Shown: positions 33,980 through 45,134 of the stretch, in pieces
How the letters are laid out: each line of letters begins with the position of its first letter
Position numbering within the stretch: position 1 is the first letter of the stretch
NCBI GenBank assembly: GCA_007026445.1
Contig: VDMD01000104.1
Coordinates: 1 to 64,000, forward strand
From: Schizophyllum amplum
Lineage: Eukaryota; Basidiomycota; Agaricomycetes; Agaricales; Schizophyllaceae
Reading direction: 5' to 3'
DNA length: 64,000 nucleotides
Notes under the pieces: generated by a model
What the model saw: only the letters and a program-made list of their open reading frames with translations
Databases searched by the model: none
What the model was told of the DNA's origin: nothing
Program-made: the position numbers and the translations under genes

Positions 33980-34590
33980 CTAGTCCCAGCCTTGCTTAGG
34001 TATCTCCTCAGATCGTACACGCCGATGGCCTTTGCTCGCCGTGCGCTTTAGTACGTTAATGACTCTGTCGCTAAGCGAGCGCTTAATCTTGAACTTCATG
34101 GGGTTTCTGTCGTATATACCCTGCGAGGAAAGTCAGCGCCCGTCGGTCGAGACAAAGGTGGATGACGCACATAGACATCGAGGATCTTCTCGGCCTTCGC
34201 CGCATAGCCAGGCCGCTCGTAGTAGAAGCGTAGCTTCGTGGTAGGCTGCCTGCCCGCGTCCTCGCTGTCGCGGGATGAAGATGTGGCAGGAGGGGCGGTG
34301 TCGTTCGAGGAGGATAAGTTCGGCATGGACTTCATCGCCTCGAGAAAGGGATGCAGCGCGCCGTAGCCCTGTGCCTTCTTGCGAGGTGCACGGCCGGGAG
34401 GGAGACGGGGGATGTTGTCGGAGGAAAGGGCATAGCTCTTCTTTCGCGCGTAGAACGGTCTCCGGCGATGGGTACGATGGACTTGCTCCTCCGGTGCGGC
34501 CTTCGAGGGATGGTCGTCATCAGCGCCAGAGGTACCCTCGATCCTCGCCTCCGCGATGCCGTCCTCGTACAGGTAGCACTCGAAGGTCAT
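33980..34590 (-). CDS. Two-exon gene, SxPDL/basic-tail family (small member)
   Basis: Exons 34590-34171 and 34120-33980 with a 50-nt GTGCGT...CAG phase-0 intron give 186 residues. Exon 1 has MKSMPNLSSS (the family S-x-P-D-L box in the form SMPNL) and ends LRFYYERPGYAAKAEKILDV plus Y. Exon 2 carries KIKRSLSDRVINVLKRTASK and a short tail. It lies tail to tail with the WD40 gene, about 210 bp between stops. No other domain is visible; function unknown. Confidence 0.75.
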
Positions 34591-35311
34591 CGCTGTGCGG
34601 AAACGGGAAGGAAGAGGCGTGATGAGAGGGGGCGCGATGGGAGTGGCCGCGAGAGCATAGCCGCAGCGCTATAAGACGCCCGCCAGACGTCGACAAAGGC
34701 ATAAAGGCCGCTCACGCGCAGCCGTAAACTGCTGTACAACGTGTGTCAAGAGTTGAAAGACAGTATGTGATGGGGGTGACGCACCTTTCCAAAGACTTTT
34801 CTTCATGCAGACAGCGTGTATACATGCAGCACATCACAAGCCACCGGCGCGTACCGCTGCAGTTGAGATAGGCCTTTATGCCACGGGCGTCGTAGGTGAG
34901 GGCGCAGATATCTGCATGTGTCTTTGAGTCTGTAGCTATCAAGGACGACGCGTCAACTTGCAGCAGCACACAGACATGAGAGGAGAGAACAAGAAGCACG
35001 GAACAAGCGCGCCTTGCCTAATCTGGACGCCCTGATCGCACCCACACAGACAAACAAAGCAATACTTTGGGTTCAAAAATACTATGGTATGCAACAGGGG
35101 GTGTAAGTCCAAAGGAAGTGCTGCTACATGGTATAATGTAAAGAAAGTGGTCGTGACGTTCCTAGAAATGTCCCGGGAAAAATCCAAATGTCGATATAGA
35201 TGCGTTATGCGTTAGTGAGTGAGAGTTTGTGATACGAGTGGCATGAGGATGAGCATGAATGAAGAGATACGCGTGGATACTATGAACGAGGAAGTCATCG
35301 AGTCGGATAAG
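34591..35311. other. Intergenic, nothing recognised
   Basis: Promoter side of the preceding gene and 3' flank of the next. Only short, unsupported frames. Confidence 0.5.
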
Positions 35312-37789
35312 TCAGAACCATTTGTCCTTCTTGGATAGCTTCAAACTCGCCAAGGAGCGCATCCTATCTTTGATCAATTTCGTGAAGGTCGGTTTCTGCG
35401 TGCCACAGAGCCCATGGTCAGATTCAATTAAGACGATCAGCAACAGCATACGCACCTCATTTGGGTCAGGGGGGTCAACGAAGTCGGAGATGGAGTAGTG
35501 CCTTTGAAGCGGTACCATAAGCGACATCAGCCCGTCGTTCGACGGGCGCGACGTCTCCTCGAGAAGCGTGGCGCACGAGCGCGCGTACACCTGTCGACCG
35601 AAGCCGCTTGGGTACGCCCGCAACGAGCTGCTAGAGCGTCCTCGCTCGCCGAGGGATCCACGCTCGCTCTGTGCCATGGACCTCGCCGCCATGGACCGCG
35701 CAGACTGCGCATCTAAACGCGCCGCGTAGCGCGAGAGAGCGGCGTCGAGGCGTGACGTGCGGGGCTTTCGGTGAATCCAGGGTTTCTGCAGTTCGCGTTC
35801 GAGCTCCTCGCGTGCTTCCTCGAGGGTGGGTGGGAGCTCTTCGGACGCGTCCGTGCTGATGCGATAGTCGGACGCGTCCGTGCTGACGCGATACTGGGAG
35901 GCCCCGCTGACGCGGTACTCAGACGCTCCGCTGGCGCGGTGCTCGGCGGAGGACCTACTGACGCGCGACGGCGAAGACTCGCCCGTGCTGGGGTGAGAGA
36001 CCGACGACAGGCGTCCGACAGCCGGAGTAACCTCCTCGAGGATAGCGTCGGCGAGGTCTGACTTCGCGGATTTGATGCTAGGGCGCGACTTGGATGAAGG
36101 GCGTGCAGCAGCGGATGTGAGAGGGGGTGAGGCGGATGCAGAAGGGAGAGAGGAGGATGCAGGCGGGAGGAAGGCGTCGCGGTGCTCCTTCACCGACAGC
36201 GTAGACGAAGGGACTGCCTCAAAGGAAGAAAATGGGGCGCGTGGGCGACGCGCGTGCGTAGACGTTGTGATGGAGGGGAGAGAGGCGAATGTAGAGGGTA
36301 GCGAGGCGTCGCGGTCGTGCTCCTCCCCTACCATAGACGAAGGGGCTACCGTAGACGAGGGGCCTGAGGCACGTGGACGACGCGCGTCCGAAGCCGTCGT
36401 CCTCGAGGATTGCTGGTCGCTGTCTTTGAGGGGGAGAGAGGGCCTACTACGACCGACGGCGACTGGCGCCTTGGACGGCGGCTGATTGCTGTCTCGAAGG
36501 GGGTGTTCGCTGCCTCGAAGGGCGTGATCGCTGCCTCGAAGGGCGTGATCGCTGCCTCGAAGGGCGTGATCGCCGCCTCGAAGGGCAAGAGAGGGCCTGT
36601 TGCGTTGATGAACGTATGCGTGATCGTCGCGGTCGTACGCGGCCCCGGCGCGCGGTCGTTCCTTGCCGGCTTCGACGGTTGGAGTGATTATCTGAGAAGC
36701 AGTCTCGGCGGTACGTGAAGGCGAGGAGGCGATGCCAGGGCGTGAAATGGATGACAGTGGAGCGACCGTGGTAGCCGAAGGGCGGCAGACGTCACGCGAA
36801 GAGGTCGAAGGACGGGAGACGTCGCGCGAGGAAGTCGAAGGACGGGAGACGTCACACGAAGAGGTCGAAGGACGAGAGGTGTCGTGGCATTTTCCCAAAG
36901 ACGAATCGCCGGAGGCTCGAGAGCGACCTGGGAGATGTTCATCGTTATGACCAGCGGCTCCTGAACCTGATGACGATCCACAATCAGCGTATTGTTCTTG
37001 ACCTGCGAGCTGCGCTTGACCTTCGGGTATGGACTTCGACGACTGCTTGTGGGGTCGCGACTGCGAAACCTGCCGGTAGCTGCCTTCGTGCGACGGAGAC
37101 GGCCGTCTGCGATGATGACCGTGACCACGGCGATGTGTGGCATCTCGTCCAGGACCTTCGCGCGCCTCGACAGTGTTCGGTGGGACTTCCGCAGTGGCAT
37201 CCTCGAGGGCGCGCGAGTGCGAAGAGCGCATGCTAGGGCGCGATATCGACGACATCGGCGCCACCGCAGAAGAGGATGGTTGAGAGCCATGATGTTCGTC
37301 AGACCGCGTAGTCGACTGGCCCGAAGCACGAGAGTGACGCGGCGACGGCTCTCCACTATGACCAGCGCGCTTCCCTTTGTCGACCTCCGACGTCTTTGAG
37401 GACTCCGGGTCGCCATCTCTATGTGAGCGCGACCCCTTGCTGCGATGATGTCCGTGCCCGTGCTTATGACGGTGATGGCGGCTTGGCGAGTCCTGCGAAC
37501 CCTCTGCTTTGGCCCGCTCCTCCGCCTCGCGCAGCCTGCGGTGCGCGTTGAGCAGCTTCTGGTAGTTCTCGCGTTCTCGTGCAGCTCTGCGCTCTTTCAT
37601 TTTCTGCAGCACGGCCTGCTCCTCCGCGTCTATGGGCGCGTACTCCATCGGGGAACGGGTATCCAAGAAGAGATCTGCGGGACGGGGATGGTCAGCGTCG
37701 GGGACAAGAGCGCACATTGAGGCTGCGCGAGGCTCCTTATAAGCCAAGACCGGAGGCGCCACATATGGCGTTGTGTTTGTGTGGGACAT
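35312..37789 (-). CDS. Large SxPDL/basic-tail family member (805 residues)
   Basis: Exons 37789-35456 and 35395-35312 with a 60-nt GTGCGT...CAG phase-0 intron. The intron is a multiple of three and lacks a stop, so the unspliced frame is also open. The ATG at 37789 (MSHTNTTPYVAPPV) starts a region with a charged helix (VLQKMKERRAARERENYQKL) and a His/Lys/Arg-rich stretch. Long Ser/Pro/Arg-rich disorder follows, with arrays of DVSRPSTSS (about 36770-36880) and ALRGSDH (21-bp units, about 36485-36600). Exon 1 ends RHYSISDFVDPPDPNE, the family box in divergent form. Exon 2 is KPTFTKLIKDRMRSLASLKL plus SKKDKWF. It is by far the longest member, and the growth is mostly repeat expansion. Function unknown. 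Confidence 0.75.
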   Translation of the reverse strand: MSHTNTTPYVAPPVLAYKEPRAASMCALVPDADHPRPADLFLDTRSPMEYAPIDAEEQAVLQKMKERRAARERENYQKLLNAHRRLREAEERAKAEGSQDSPSRHHRHKHGHGHHRSKGSRSHRDGDPESSKTSEVDKGKRAGHSGEPSPRHSRASGQSTTRSDEHHGSQPSSSAVAPMSSISRPSMRSSHSRALEDATAEVPPNTVEAREGPGRDATHRRGHGHHRRRPSPSHEGSYRQVSQSRPHKQSSKSIPEGQAQLAGQEQYADCGSSSGSGAAGHNDEHLPGRSRASGDSSLGKCHDTSRPSTSSCDVSRPSTSSRDVSRPSTSSRDVCRPSATTVAPLSSISRPGIASSPSRTAETASQIITPTVEAGKERPRAGAAYDRDDHAYVHQRNRPSLALRGGDHALRGSDHALRGSDHALRGSEHPLRDSNQPPSKAPVAVGRSRPSLPLKDSDQQSSRTTASDARRPRASGPSSTVAPSSMVGEEHDRDASLPSTFASLPSITTSTHARRPRAPFSSFEAVPSSTLSVKEHRDAFLPPASSSLPSASASPPLTSAAARPSSKSRPSIKSAKSDLADAILEEVTPAVGRLSSVSHPSTGESSPSRVSRSSAEHRASGASEYRVSGASQYRVSTDASDYRISTDASEELPPTLEEAREELERELQKPWIHRKPRTSRLDAALSRYAARLDAQSARSMAARSMAQSERGSLGERGRSSSSLRAYPSGFGRQVYARSCATLLEETSRPSNDGLMSLMVPLQRHYSISDFVDPPDPNEVRMLLLIVLIESDHGLCGTQKPTFTKLIKDRMRSLASLKLSKKDKWF

Positions 37790-38373
37790 GTTGGCCACAA
37801 TTGAGGTCACGGCGCTTGAGCCTGTCCGGGAACAATACACGCGGCTGGACAGTACGCGGCTGATCCGGCGGGCGCTTTTGCGACTTTGGAAGGATAGAAA
37901 TTGTTATTTCAAGAGACGTACAGTTTGTGAGGGCAGAAAGGTATCTCAAGGGGCGTGAGAGGCGCGTCCAGGACGCATGACCTCGGTTCCGAAGTGAGAG
38001 CGGAGGAAAAAAGAGAAAAACGGCACGCCCGGATGGTTACGTCACTCTCAGGGCCGGGGCTCCGGGTTGTCCCTGTTTGGCAATACCCCTGTCTTCAAAG
38101 CGGCGGACCCACAGCGTTTGACCTTCGCTTCGCGTACATGCTGGTATGAAGATTGATGTATTATCTAGAGTATGTTGAATATGTGCCACTGCAGAGTATC
38201 TAGATAAGCGATAAAGGTAGTAATGAGTGTGTAATGGCCGAACATGTCAGGCCTCGGGAAATGACAATGAAAATAAGGCATATGTGCCGTACGAGAACAG
38301 ATGATGAAAGGCGTGAGTCGTTACAGGTTCGTGAGTAGATGGCATATAGCGTAAAGGTCATGTGAGATACGTT
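37790..38373. other. Intergenic, nothing recognised
   Basis: Between two minus-strand family members; only short frames and no repeats. Confidence 0.5.
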
Positions 38374-39262
38374 CTAGTTCTTCTTTGTCTTACGAAGGCT
38401 GATCGTGCGGAAACGGGTTTTGAGGCGCGTCACGAGCGACGGTTTCTGGAAGAGGTATGCGTGTCAGTAGCTGAAGCAGCCTAGGACATAAATGACGTAC
38501 CTCAGATACACCAGATGCTGGTGGAATTGCCAAATCTGGTAGTGAAAAGTTCTTGTGAATCGTAGGGTCAGCCCACTCGGCCCAATAATCATGGGATGGG
38601 CGAGCCGAAGGCGGAGACACGAGAGTCGCAGCAGAATGCGAGAACTGGTGGGAGTTCGCAGCGGGATATGCTCGCCCACTATAGTTGCGGCGCGACTTTG
38701 GCGGTCCAGCGGAGCGCGAACCTGGCGATCCAGCGGCGAGCGAACCTGGCGATCCAGCAGCGCGCCGGCACCCGGCAGAAGACGAGTTCGAGCGACGCGG
38801 CCTGACGTGCTCAGCAGTCCCTCCCGCACCCCGATACGTGTAGCACTCCTCCGATTGGAGAGGGCTAGTGCACTTCGGCGGCAGAGGAAGCGTCGTGGAT
38901 GACGAGCTCGAGCGGGGTTGGCCAGAGCCAGAGACGCCGTTGTAGGGGATATACACCTCCGTGCGAAAAGGGCTCTCGCACCTTGGCGGCATCGGCAGAG
39001 GGGGGAGAGATTTGTCGCGGCGGTGCTGTTTGGGCTGGATGTGGTGTTGCTTGGGCTGGATAGGATGCTTTCTGGGCTGGATATCCGAGAGACGGAGAGG
39101 TCGTTCACGAGGCGCAGCGCGTTCTTCTGCAGTGGGACGGACGGGATTGCGCCGCCCGAGGATGGATTCCACGTGTCGCTGCTCCCACTGTGCGCGGAAC
39201 TCAGCGACTTCACGCTCGAGACGCTTCTTGCTGAGCTCCTTGTTGACGATGGGTTCCGGCAT
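38374..39262 (-). CDS. Two-exon gene, SxPDL/basic-tail family
   Basis: Exons 39262-38501 and 38445-38374 with a 55-nt GTACGT...CAG phase-0 intron give 277 residues. Exon 1 begins MPEPIVNKELSKKRLEREVA (coiled-coil-like). It contains RRDKSLPPLP and a short AAGSPGS repeat (two 24-27-bp DNA units near 38695-38765), and ends HKNFSLPDLAIPPASGVSE. Exon 2 is KPSLVTRLKTRFRTISLRKT plus KKN. Both motifs are closely shared with the plus-strand gene at 24423-25344, its nearest relative here. Unspliced, the frame runs into an unrelated tail, so the intron is needed for the conserved ending. Function unknown. Confidence 0.8.
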
Positions 39263-40299
39263 GGTGCTGAGATGTCTGACGGCTGTTCGGTACTAGCAGA
39301 GGATGTTGATCGAAGAGATGCGGCGAGGTCCAGGCGAGACGACGAGGGCAGACAACGAAGGACTTCGTGGCGCGCACGTCTGTCTTATACAGACAGAACA
39401 AAGACCATCGCAGTGCCACAAAGCCCGAGCATCACTGTGGATGGTTCACAAACATTACTGTAGATGGTTCATGAACATCACTGTGCGGTTTGTGAACGCA
39501 TTGCTGTGTGCATTGTGACCAGTTCGGGGGCGGGAGAGTGGACCAAAACGATCGTTACCAAATCGGAGCAGGTCATTGTGTCGGAATTGCTGCGCGCCTA
39601 ACGATCTGATACGTATCTTGGTCGGATACCAGGTGTATGCATTCTCAGGTAGACAAGCGGGAGAAAGTTGCAGGCTACGGAGGAATGACATGGCCGTTCG
39701 GGTCATGACATTGATACGATCGACGGCCGATCGAGCGCTATTGACTCGGCGTTTGCCGAATTTTGTGGCGGCAGGCGAATCCACGGCGTGGCTTCGCTCA
39801 TGCCAACTTCTCCTGTGAATTCGAGACCTCTGACATTGGCTGGGGCGGATGATACGATCGCACGGAGCAATGTGATACGTTTTTCTATTGCAGATGGGCT
39901 CTGTATTGGGAAACGCACGGTTTCACCACTGAGACTGTGCATCCGATGCGCATCGACGGAAGTATACCGTGTCCGGACTTGCCGGTATAGGGGGAGGCAG
40001 ACCGTCTGCATAGGGGTGTACTGAGCTCGGGACGGAGCGTGTCAGACAGTTTCGCGGACGGATGACGCAATGCGCGGAAGGTTGAGACAGCGGGTTACAT
40101 AAATGCAACGGTCCTTCGTTTTGCGTTTCCTTTCCTCCCTGCTCCTTCTTCTCCCCCCGTTTGTGCGCCTCTACTCCCATCGCCCACTACGCCTTCGCTT
40201 TTTCGCATACAACATGGCTATACAGGGATGGAACACGGGCGTGATGGTCTGTTGGCTCTACTACTCTTGCATCTCGATACTGACGCGCTTCAGCCTACT
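39263..40299. other. Intergenic with a short tandem repeat
   Basis: At 39430-39500 there are three imperfect copies of ATGGTTCACAAACATTACTG, 22-25 bp each. The remainder shows no supported gene. Near 40214-40293 a small upstream exon and a GTGATG...CAG intron of the next gene are possible but weak. Confidence 0.45.
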
Positions 40300-42320
40300 A
40301 TGCCCGCCAATATGAAGACGCCCACTCTCAGCGCCAGTGACTACAACAACAGCGGCACAGCTATGAAAGGCAACACCAAGGACTTTCATACGGGCCTAAC
40401 AGTGCGTTCATTATTCCCTATGGCCGGCTCTCCAGCTGACCTGCTTTAGCCTCCCCTATCCGAGTACACGCCTATGCTCGTTGACGGCCGTGACGGGGGC
40501 AACAATGCTAAAGACTTTCACACTGGCTTAACGGTGCGTTGCCCATTCCCTGCGTCGATCCTGGGACTCATTTGCTTTAGCCTCCCCTATCCCTCCCCGA
40601 CGGCGTTGATGACGATGACTGGATGACCAGGAAAGGCAACGCCATTATCGACCAGGACGTTAACGGCTATCGCTCATATATACTATCCGACGAGGAGACC
40701 ATGGTTGAATCAACATCTTGCATGAGCTCAATGGCGTTCACCGCCTCGCAATGGAGATGGTATCATGGAGACGACGACGAGTCTCAGTCAGAACAGCAGC
40801 CTACACTACCACTCCCTCACACCAATGCTGTTGTCCCCGACATCAGCACCCATGGCAGCAACTCGCCCTCACCTCCTATCCCCGTCGCGTTGACCAGACA
40901 GTCCGACGCGTCGACCATCAAGCCTGACGCGCACGTGCATCCTAAGTGTCCGCCGAGGCCAAGCACACCCTTGCTGGCAGCTGCCCCTAACAATGCCGGC
41001 CAGGTTGCGACTCCAGCCTCTGTCGCATCCGCACGGACGGCGTCGCGTACTACACCCAAGACACACATCCATACCGCGAAGTGCCCGCCCACCTGTCGCT
41101 GCTTGAGTCGTTGCAGCGTCGCCGACTGCCGTGGTCAGGTGCTATCTATGAGCTGTACCACCGGCATGTGCCCCACACACTGCAAGTTGTCCGGCAAGTG
41201 CAAGTGGCGATCGCACAGTGTCGTGGTGGCCACTCCTCCGCGCAACGCGGCAGCCTCCGCGTCTATCGAGTCGCAGGTGCCAGCCTCTCCCGTTCGGCCA
41301 CCTCTCGCGAAGGACACGTCCATCCCCGCTCTTGATCAGTCGAATCAACCATCGCGGATCGTTAGTCAACCGGCGAGTCCCGCGTTAGCTGCCATTCTGC
41401 GCCACAGCGCGGTGTTGCAGAACAAGATGGATCGTGACCGCCTTGATCAAGCTCGCATGGCGGACCAGAACAAGAAGTCTGTCACGATTTGCTTTTGGAA
41501 CAGTGTAAGTCTCGACGACATGTACCAAGTGCCGTTTTGCTCATACCTTTCAGGACGGACCACGCACCTGCATGCAAATACAAGGCATCACTACGTTCCC
41601 GTCATTCAACATCGCTCGTTCGGCAACGTCTATGGACAATTCTGCTTCACCCGACGTGCCAACTGGTACCTCTGCACTTCTCCGTCGCATGGGACTTTCG
41701 CCTACCGACTCTATGGATGTCTACTCGACTGCTTACGAGGACTGGGTGGACACGCCTGTCGACCACGTCATGCAAGTCACTACTCACGAGACCATTCTCA
41801 TCCGCCGTCAAGGGGTGTTGCGGTGTGACAAGCTCGATGAATCTCTTCGGCTACTCCGTTCTTCATCCACCTCCGCGCCTGTTCTGTCCCGCCGTGTGTC
41901 TAAACGTCGGTATGAGGACAGCTACGCGATGGGTGAACGTCTCATCAAGAGTACTCGTCTTGACTATTCACCAACTGCTTCTGCCTCCGCGTCCGCCGCA
42001 AGAGCACTGGCGTCATCGTCGTCTGCATCGTTCAACTCCGACATATCTCTCGACAGCTATGCTTCGTCTGGCGCCTCGTCTCTTTCGCTGGCAGCTGATT
42101 CACCATCCAATGAACAGCCCGCCCCCGCTCAAGAGCCTGCGGTCGACTTCGAAGCCATCATTGCCCAGACACGGAAGAGTCTGTACAAAGAACATCGTGT
42201 TAACACCAGCGACGTTGTCGGGAAGTCTTGGCCAAGCGGCGTGCGTGTCCGGGACATGGTCCAGTCATTTCAGTTTGACGACCAGCTGAAGGACACGGAC
42301 GGCATGCAACTACTCTCTGA
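40300..42320 (+). pseudogene. 5' part of a multi-exon gene split by the copia element
   Basis: Exons 40300-40401, 40450-40533, 40581-41504 and 41554-42320, with introns of 48, 47 and 49 nt, are all in frame. Exons 1 and 2 both end KDFHTGLT and are followed by GTGCGT introns and PPLS, a tandem exon-intron duplication. Exon 3 holds a cysteine/histidine cluster (CPPTCRCLSRCSVADC then CPTHC), a probable zinc-binding site. Exon 4 begins DGPRTCMQIQGITTFPSF and has a SYA-rich low-complexity middle. The coding sequence continues across the copia insertion at 54719-54917, joined at the 5-bp target duplication TCTGA. The truncated product would run only ten or so codons into the LTR. I recall similar zinc-cluster proteins near Agaricomycete transposons but cannot name a function. 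Confidence 0.7.
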
Positions 42321-42653
42321 TGTCAAAAGTGGTGGGTAGGCGGACGAGCCTGCCTTCAGCCCGACGCACCGTGTCACGTCACACGGTGCATCTAAGTACC
42401 TTGCACCGTCACAATTCCCGATTAGGGAATTCTAACGCTTACTTTTATAGGGGCTCCGCCCTTTTCCGCCCCTCAGTCTTTACCCTCACTGCAGGAAGAC
42501 TGAGGGTGCGTCTTACACTACATTTACTTTATCCTCAGCTAACAGTACCTTAGTCTTACGCGTCCTGCGCATCCTTAGGTACGAATACAGTCTTTACCCT
42601 CACTGCAGGAAGACTGAGGTCTTACGCGTCCTGCGCATCCTTAGCTCGTGAAA
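42321..42653 (+). repeat. 5' LTR of the copia element (333 bp)
   Basis: Begins TGTCAAAAGTGG and ends CTCGTGAAA. It contains the direct repeat CAGTCTTTACCCTCACTGCA followed by GGAAGACTGAGG twice, about 120 bp apart. It is the same as 54381-54713 over the full length by eye. Confidence 0.95.
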
Positions 42654-42668
42654 GGTTATGAGCCCCGC
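42654..42668 (+). promoter_or_regulatory. Primer-binding site for initiator tRNA-Met (half-tRNA type)
   Basis: GGTTATGAGCCCCGC follows the LTR directly. It is complementary to the anticodon arm of initiator tRNA-Met (GGGCTCATAACC), as in Drosophila copia and Ty5, where a 5' half-tRNA primes reverse transcription. It does not match the usual TGGTATCAGAGC-like 3'-end site. Confidence 0.65.
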
Positions 42669-42722
42669 AAGCGCCTAGCTGAGCAAGACCTCATCTATAC
42701 GACTCACTCTCCCGCTCTCGCC

Positions 42723-45134
42723 ATGACCTCGGACACGGCGGACCAGAGCGGCTTCCTCCATGGGCCCAATGACTGGCCCCTCTGGAGCGTACGCATGGGG
42801 GACCTCCTGAACAAGGAGGACCTCATGGGCATTGTCGACGGCTCGGAGCCGCAGACACCGTCGATCACGGTTACGACGCCCGCAGGCGCAACGTCCCCCT
42901 CCCCAGGTGCTGGCACCACCTCCTCTACCGCTCCGGCGACCGGTACCTCCACCGATCGGAGGAACAGCTGCGAGCAGACGAACACAGCGGAGTCCGCCCT
43001 CGGCATCCTCATCAAGCTGATGCGGACGCGCCTCAAGCTGCCCGAGGACGGCCAGATCGGCGACAAGACCATGAACGCCCACCTCCAGCTCATGCGTCAG
43101 ATGATCGAGCGCCTCGACACCCTCAAGTTCGCCATCAACTCCTCCCTCACTCCCCTCATCCTCCTCGCTTCCCTCCCAGACAACGACGAGTACAAGATCC
43201 TCTCCTCCACCATCTCTGCTTCCGCCACCCCTACCAACCCGCTCACGCTAGACGGTGTGGAGGCGAAGCTCCGTGCTCACGCCACGAAGCACGAGGAGTC
43301 TGAAGACGAGAACGACGAGCAGGCCCACGCCGCCAGCGCGCCACGCGTGAGCTCGTCGAAGAAGTCGAAGGGCAAGGAGAAGGCGAAGAAGCAGCCGAAG
43401 GGATGCCTATGGCATGGCCCTGGCAGCTTCCATGGCACCGAGGAGTGTCATGAAGGGAAGAAGGCCATCGAGGAGGCGAAGGCGAAGAAGAAGAAGGGGA
43501 GGGAGAAGGCAAATCGCGCTGCGCAACGCAAGAAGGGGTCGGACTCGGACTCGGACTCGGACTCTGATGTAGACGAAGCGCATGTCATCTCTACTCGCAC
43601 CTACAAGAAGATTTCCGCCTATGTCTCGTCCGATCCCAGCCCCTCCAAGCGGAAAAAGGCCACCATCATGGACTCTGGTGCTTCGAAGACGATGTCCAAC
43701 CTTGACTGCTACTTCGAACTGGGCACCTACCGGAAGCTTGAGTCGCCGCGCGATGTCCACCTGGGCAACGACTCCATCGTCAAGGCTATTGGGAAGGGCA
43801 CCCTCCGCTTCTCAGCCAGAACACCGGACGGCATGCGCGACTTTGAAATCAAGGACGCGCTCCATGTCCCCGACCTTGCCCTCACTCTCATCTCCGTCCC
43901 GCAGATCACCAAGAGTGGTATGCGCGTTGTCTTCGAAGGCGATACATGTGTGGTGCGCAACTCGTCGGACGATGTTGCCTGCATTGCCAAGCGGAAGAGC
44001 GGCCTCTACCACGTCGACTGCCAGCCGCTGGGCATGGACGAGCATGCCGCCTTCGCCATGGACATCAACCGCCTGCACCACCTCATGGGTCACACAAACC
44101 ATGAAAGCCTCCGCAATATGGTCCGGCATAACCAGCTGCAGGGTGTCACTACGCTCACCGGCGTTCCTTCCTTCTGCGAGCCATGCATCATGGGGAAGAT
44201 GAAGAAGCTACCCTTCAAGCGGAGTACGACTCGCGCCACACATCCCCTGCAGTTCATGTCCTGCGACGTCGGTGGTCCAGTCTCACCCGCCGGCCCCGGC
44301 GGCCTCCTCTACTGGATCGTCCTGGTCTGCCATTTCTCGTCAAATGTCTGGGTCATCTTCACGCACAAGAAGTCCGAGGTGCTGAAGAAGCTTCGGGAGT
44401 GGCGCCTCCAGCGCGAGCGCGAAACTGGAAACCCCATCGAGGAGTGGGAGTGGCTGGACGGCTGGATCGAGTTCTTCCGAACTGATGGCGGTGGCGAGTT
44501 CACCTCGAAAGCTATCGAGGCCGAGTTCCGCAAGCACGGCATCATCCACGAGAAGACCAACCCGTACACGCCGGAGCAGAACGGGATCGCCGAGCGCATG
44601 AACCAGACATTGGTCACCCGGGCGATCACCAACCTTGCCGCGTCAGGACTCCCGCGGAAGTACTGGACATACGCCATGCAGTACTCAGCCGATACCATCA
44701 ACATCTCCCCCGCCAGTCGGCACAAGGGGGAGCTGCCGCGCAACCGCCTCCGCAAGGTCAAGCGCCCGGTCAACCTCAGCGACCTACATCCCTTCGGCTG
44801 CCCAGCTTATCCCCTCATTGACAAGAAGCTCCGCAAGGGGAAGTTCGCTGACCGGGCCCGCCGCTGCGTATTCATCGGTTATGCACTCTCGGAGGGGACA
44901 AAAGGCTACAAGCTCCTGGAAATCTCCACCGGCAAGATATTCACGTCGCGCCATGTCAAATTTGATGATGCCTCCTCCGCACCAGCCGAGTTGCGCTCTG
45001 AAGATGACGACGAGCAGTGGGAGGACTTCCGCAAGCATCTCCGCCCGCGCAACATCTCCTCACCACCTGATGACGACGAGGACGATGACGATGCACCTCC
45101 ACCACCCCGTCCAGGTCGAGTGGGAGGACCAGCA
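42723..45134 (+). CDS. Copia gag-pol, part 1: Gag, protease, integrase
   Basis: Starts at ATG 42723 (MTSDTADQSG), 70 bp after the LTR. The Gag part has an alanine-, proline- and lysine-rich linker and a cysteine/histidine motif CLWHGPGSFHGTEEC. The aspartic protease signature is ATIMDSGASKTMS. The integrase zinc motif HHLMGHTNHESLRNM...CEPC follows. The catalytic residues appear in SCDVGGPV, FRTDGGGEF and NPYTPEQNGIAERMNQ (D, D, E). The first insertion follows the target word ACCAGCA; read-through adds only a few codons before a stop at 45161. The segment is free of other stops. Confidence 0.9.
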
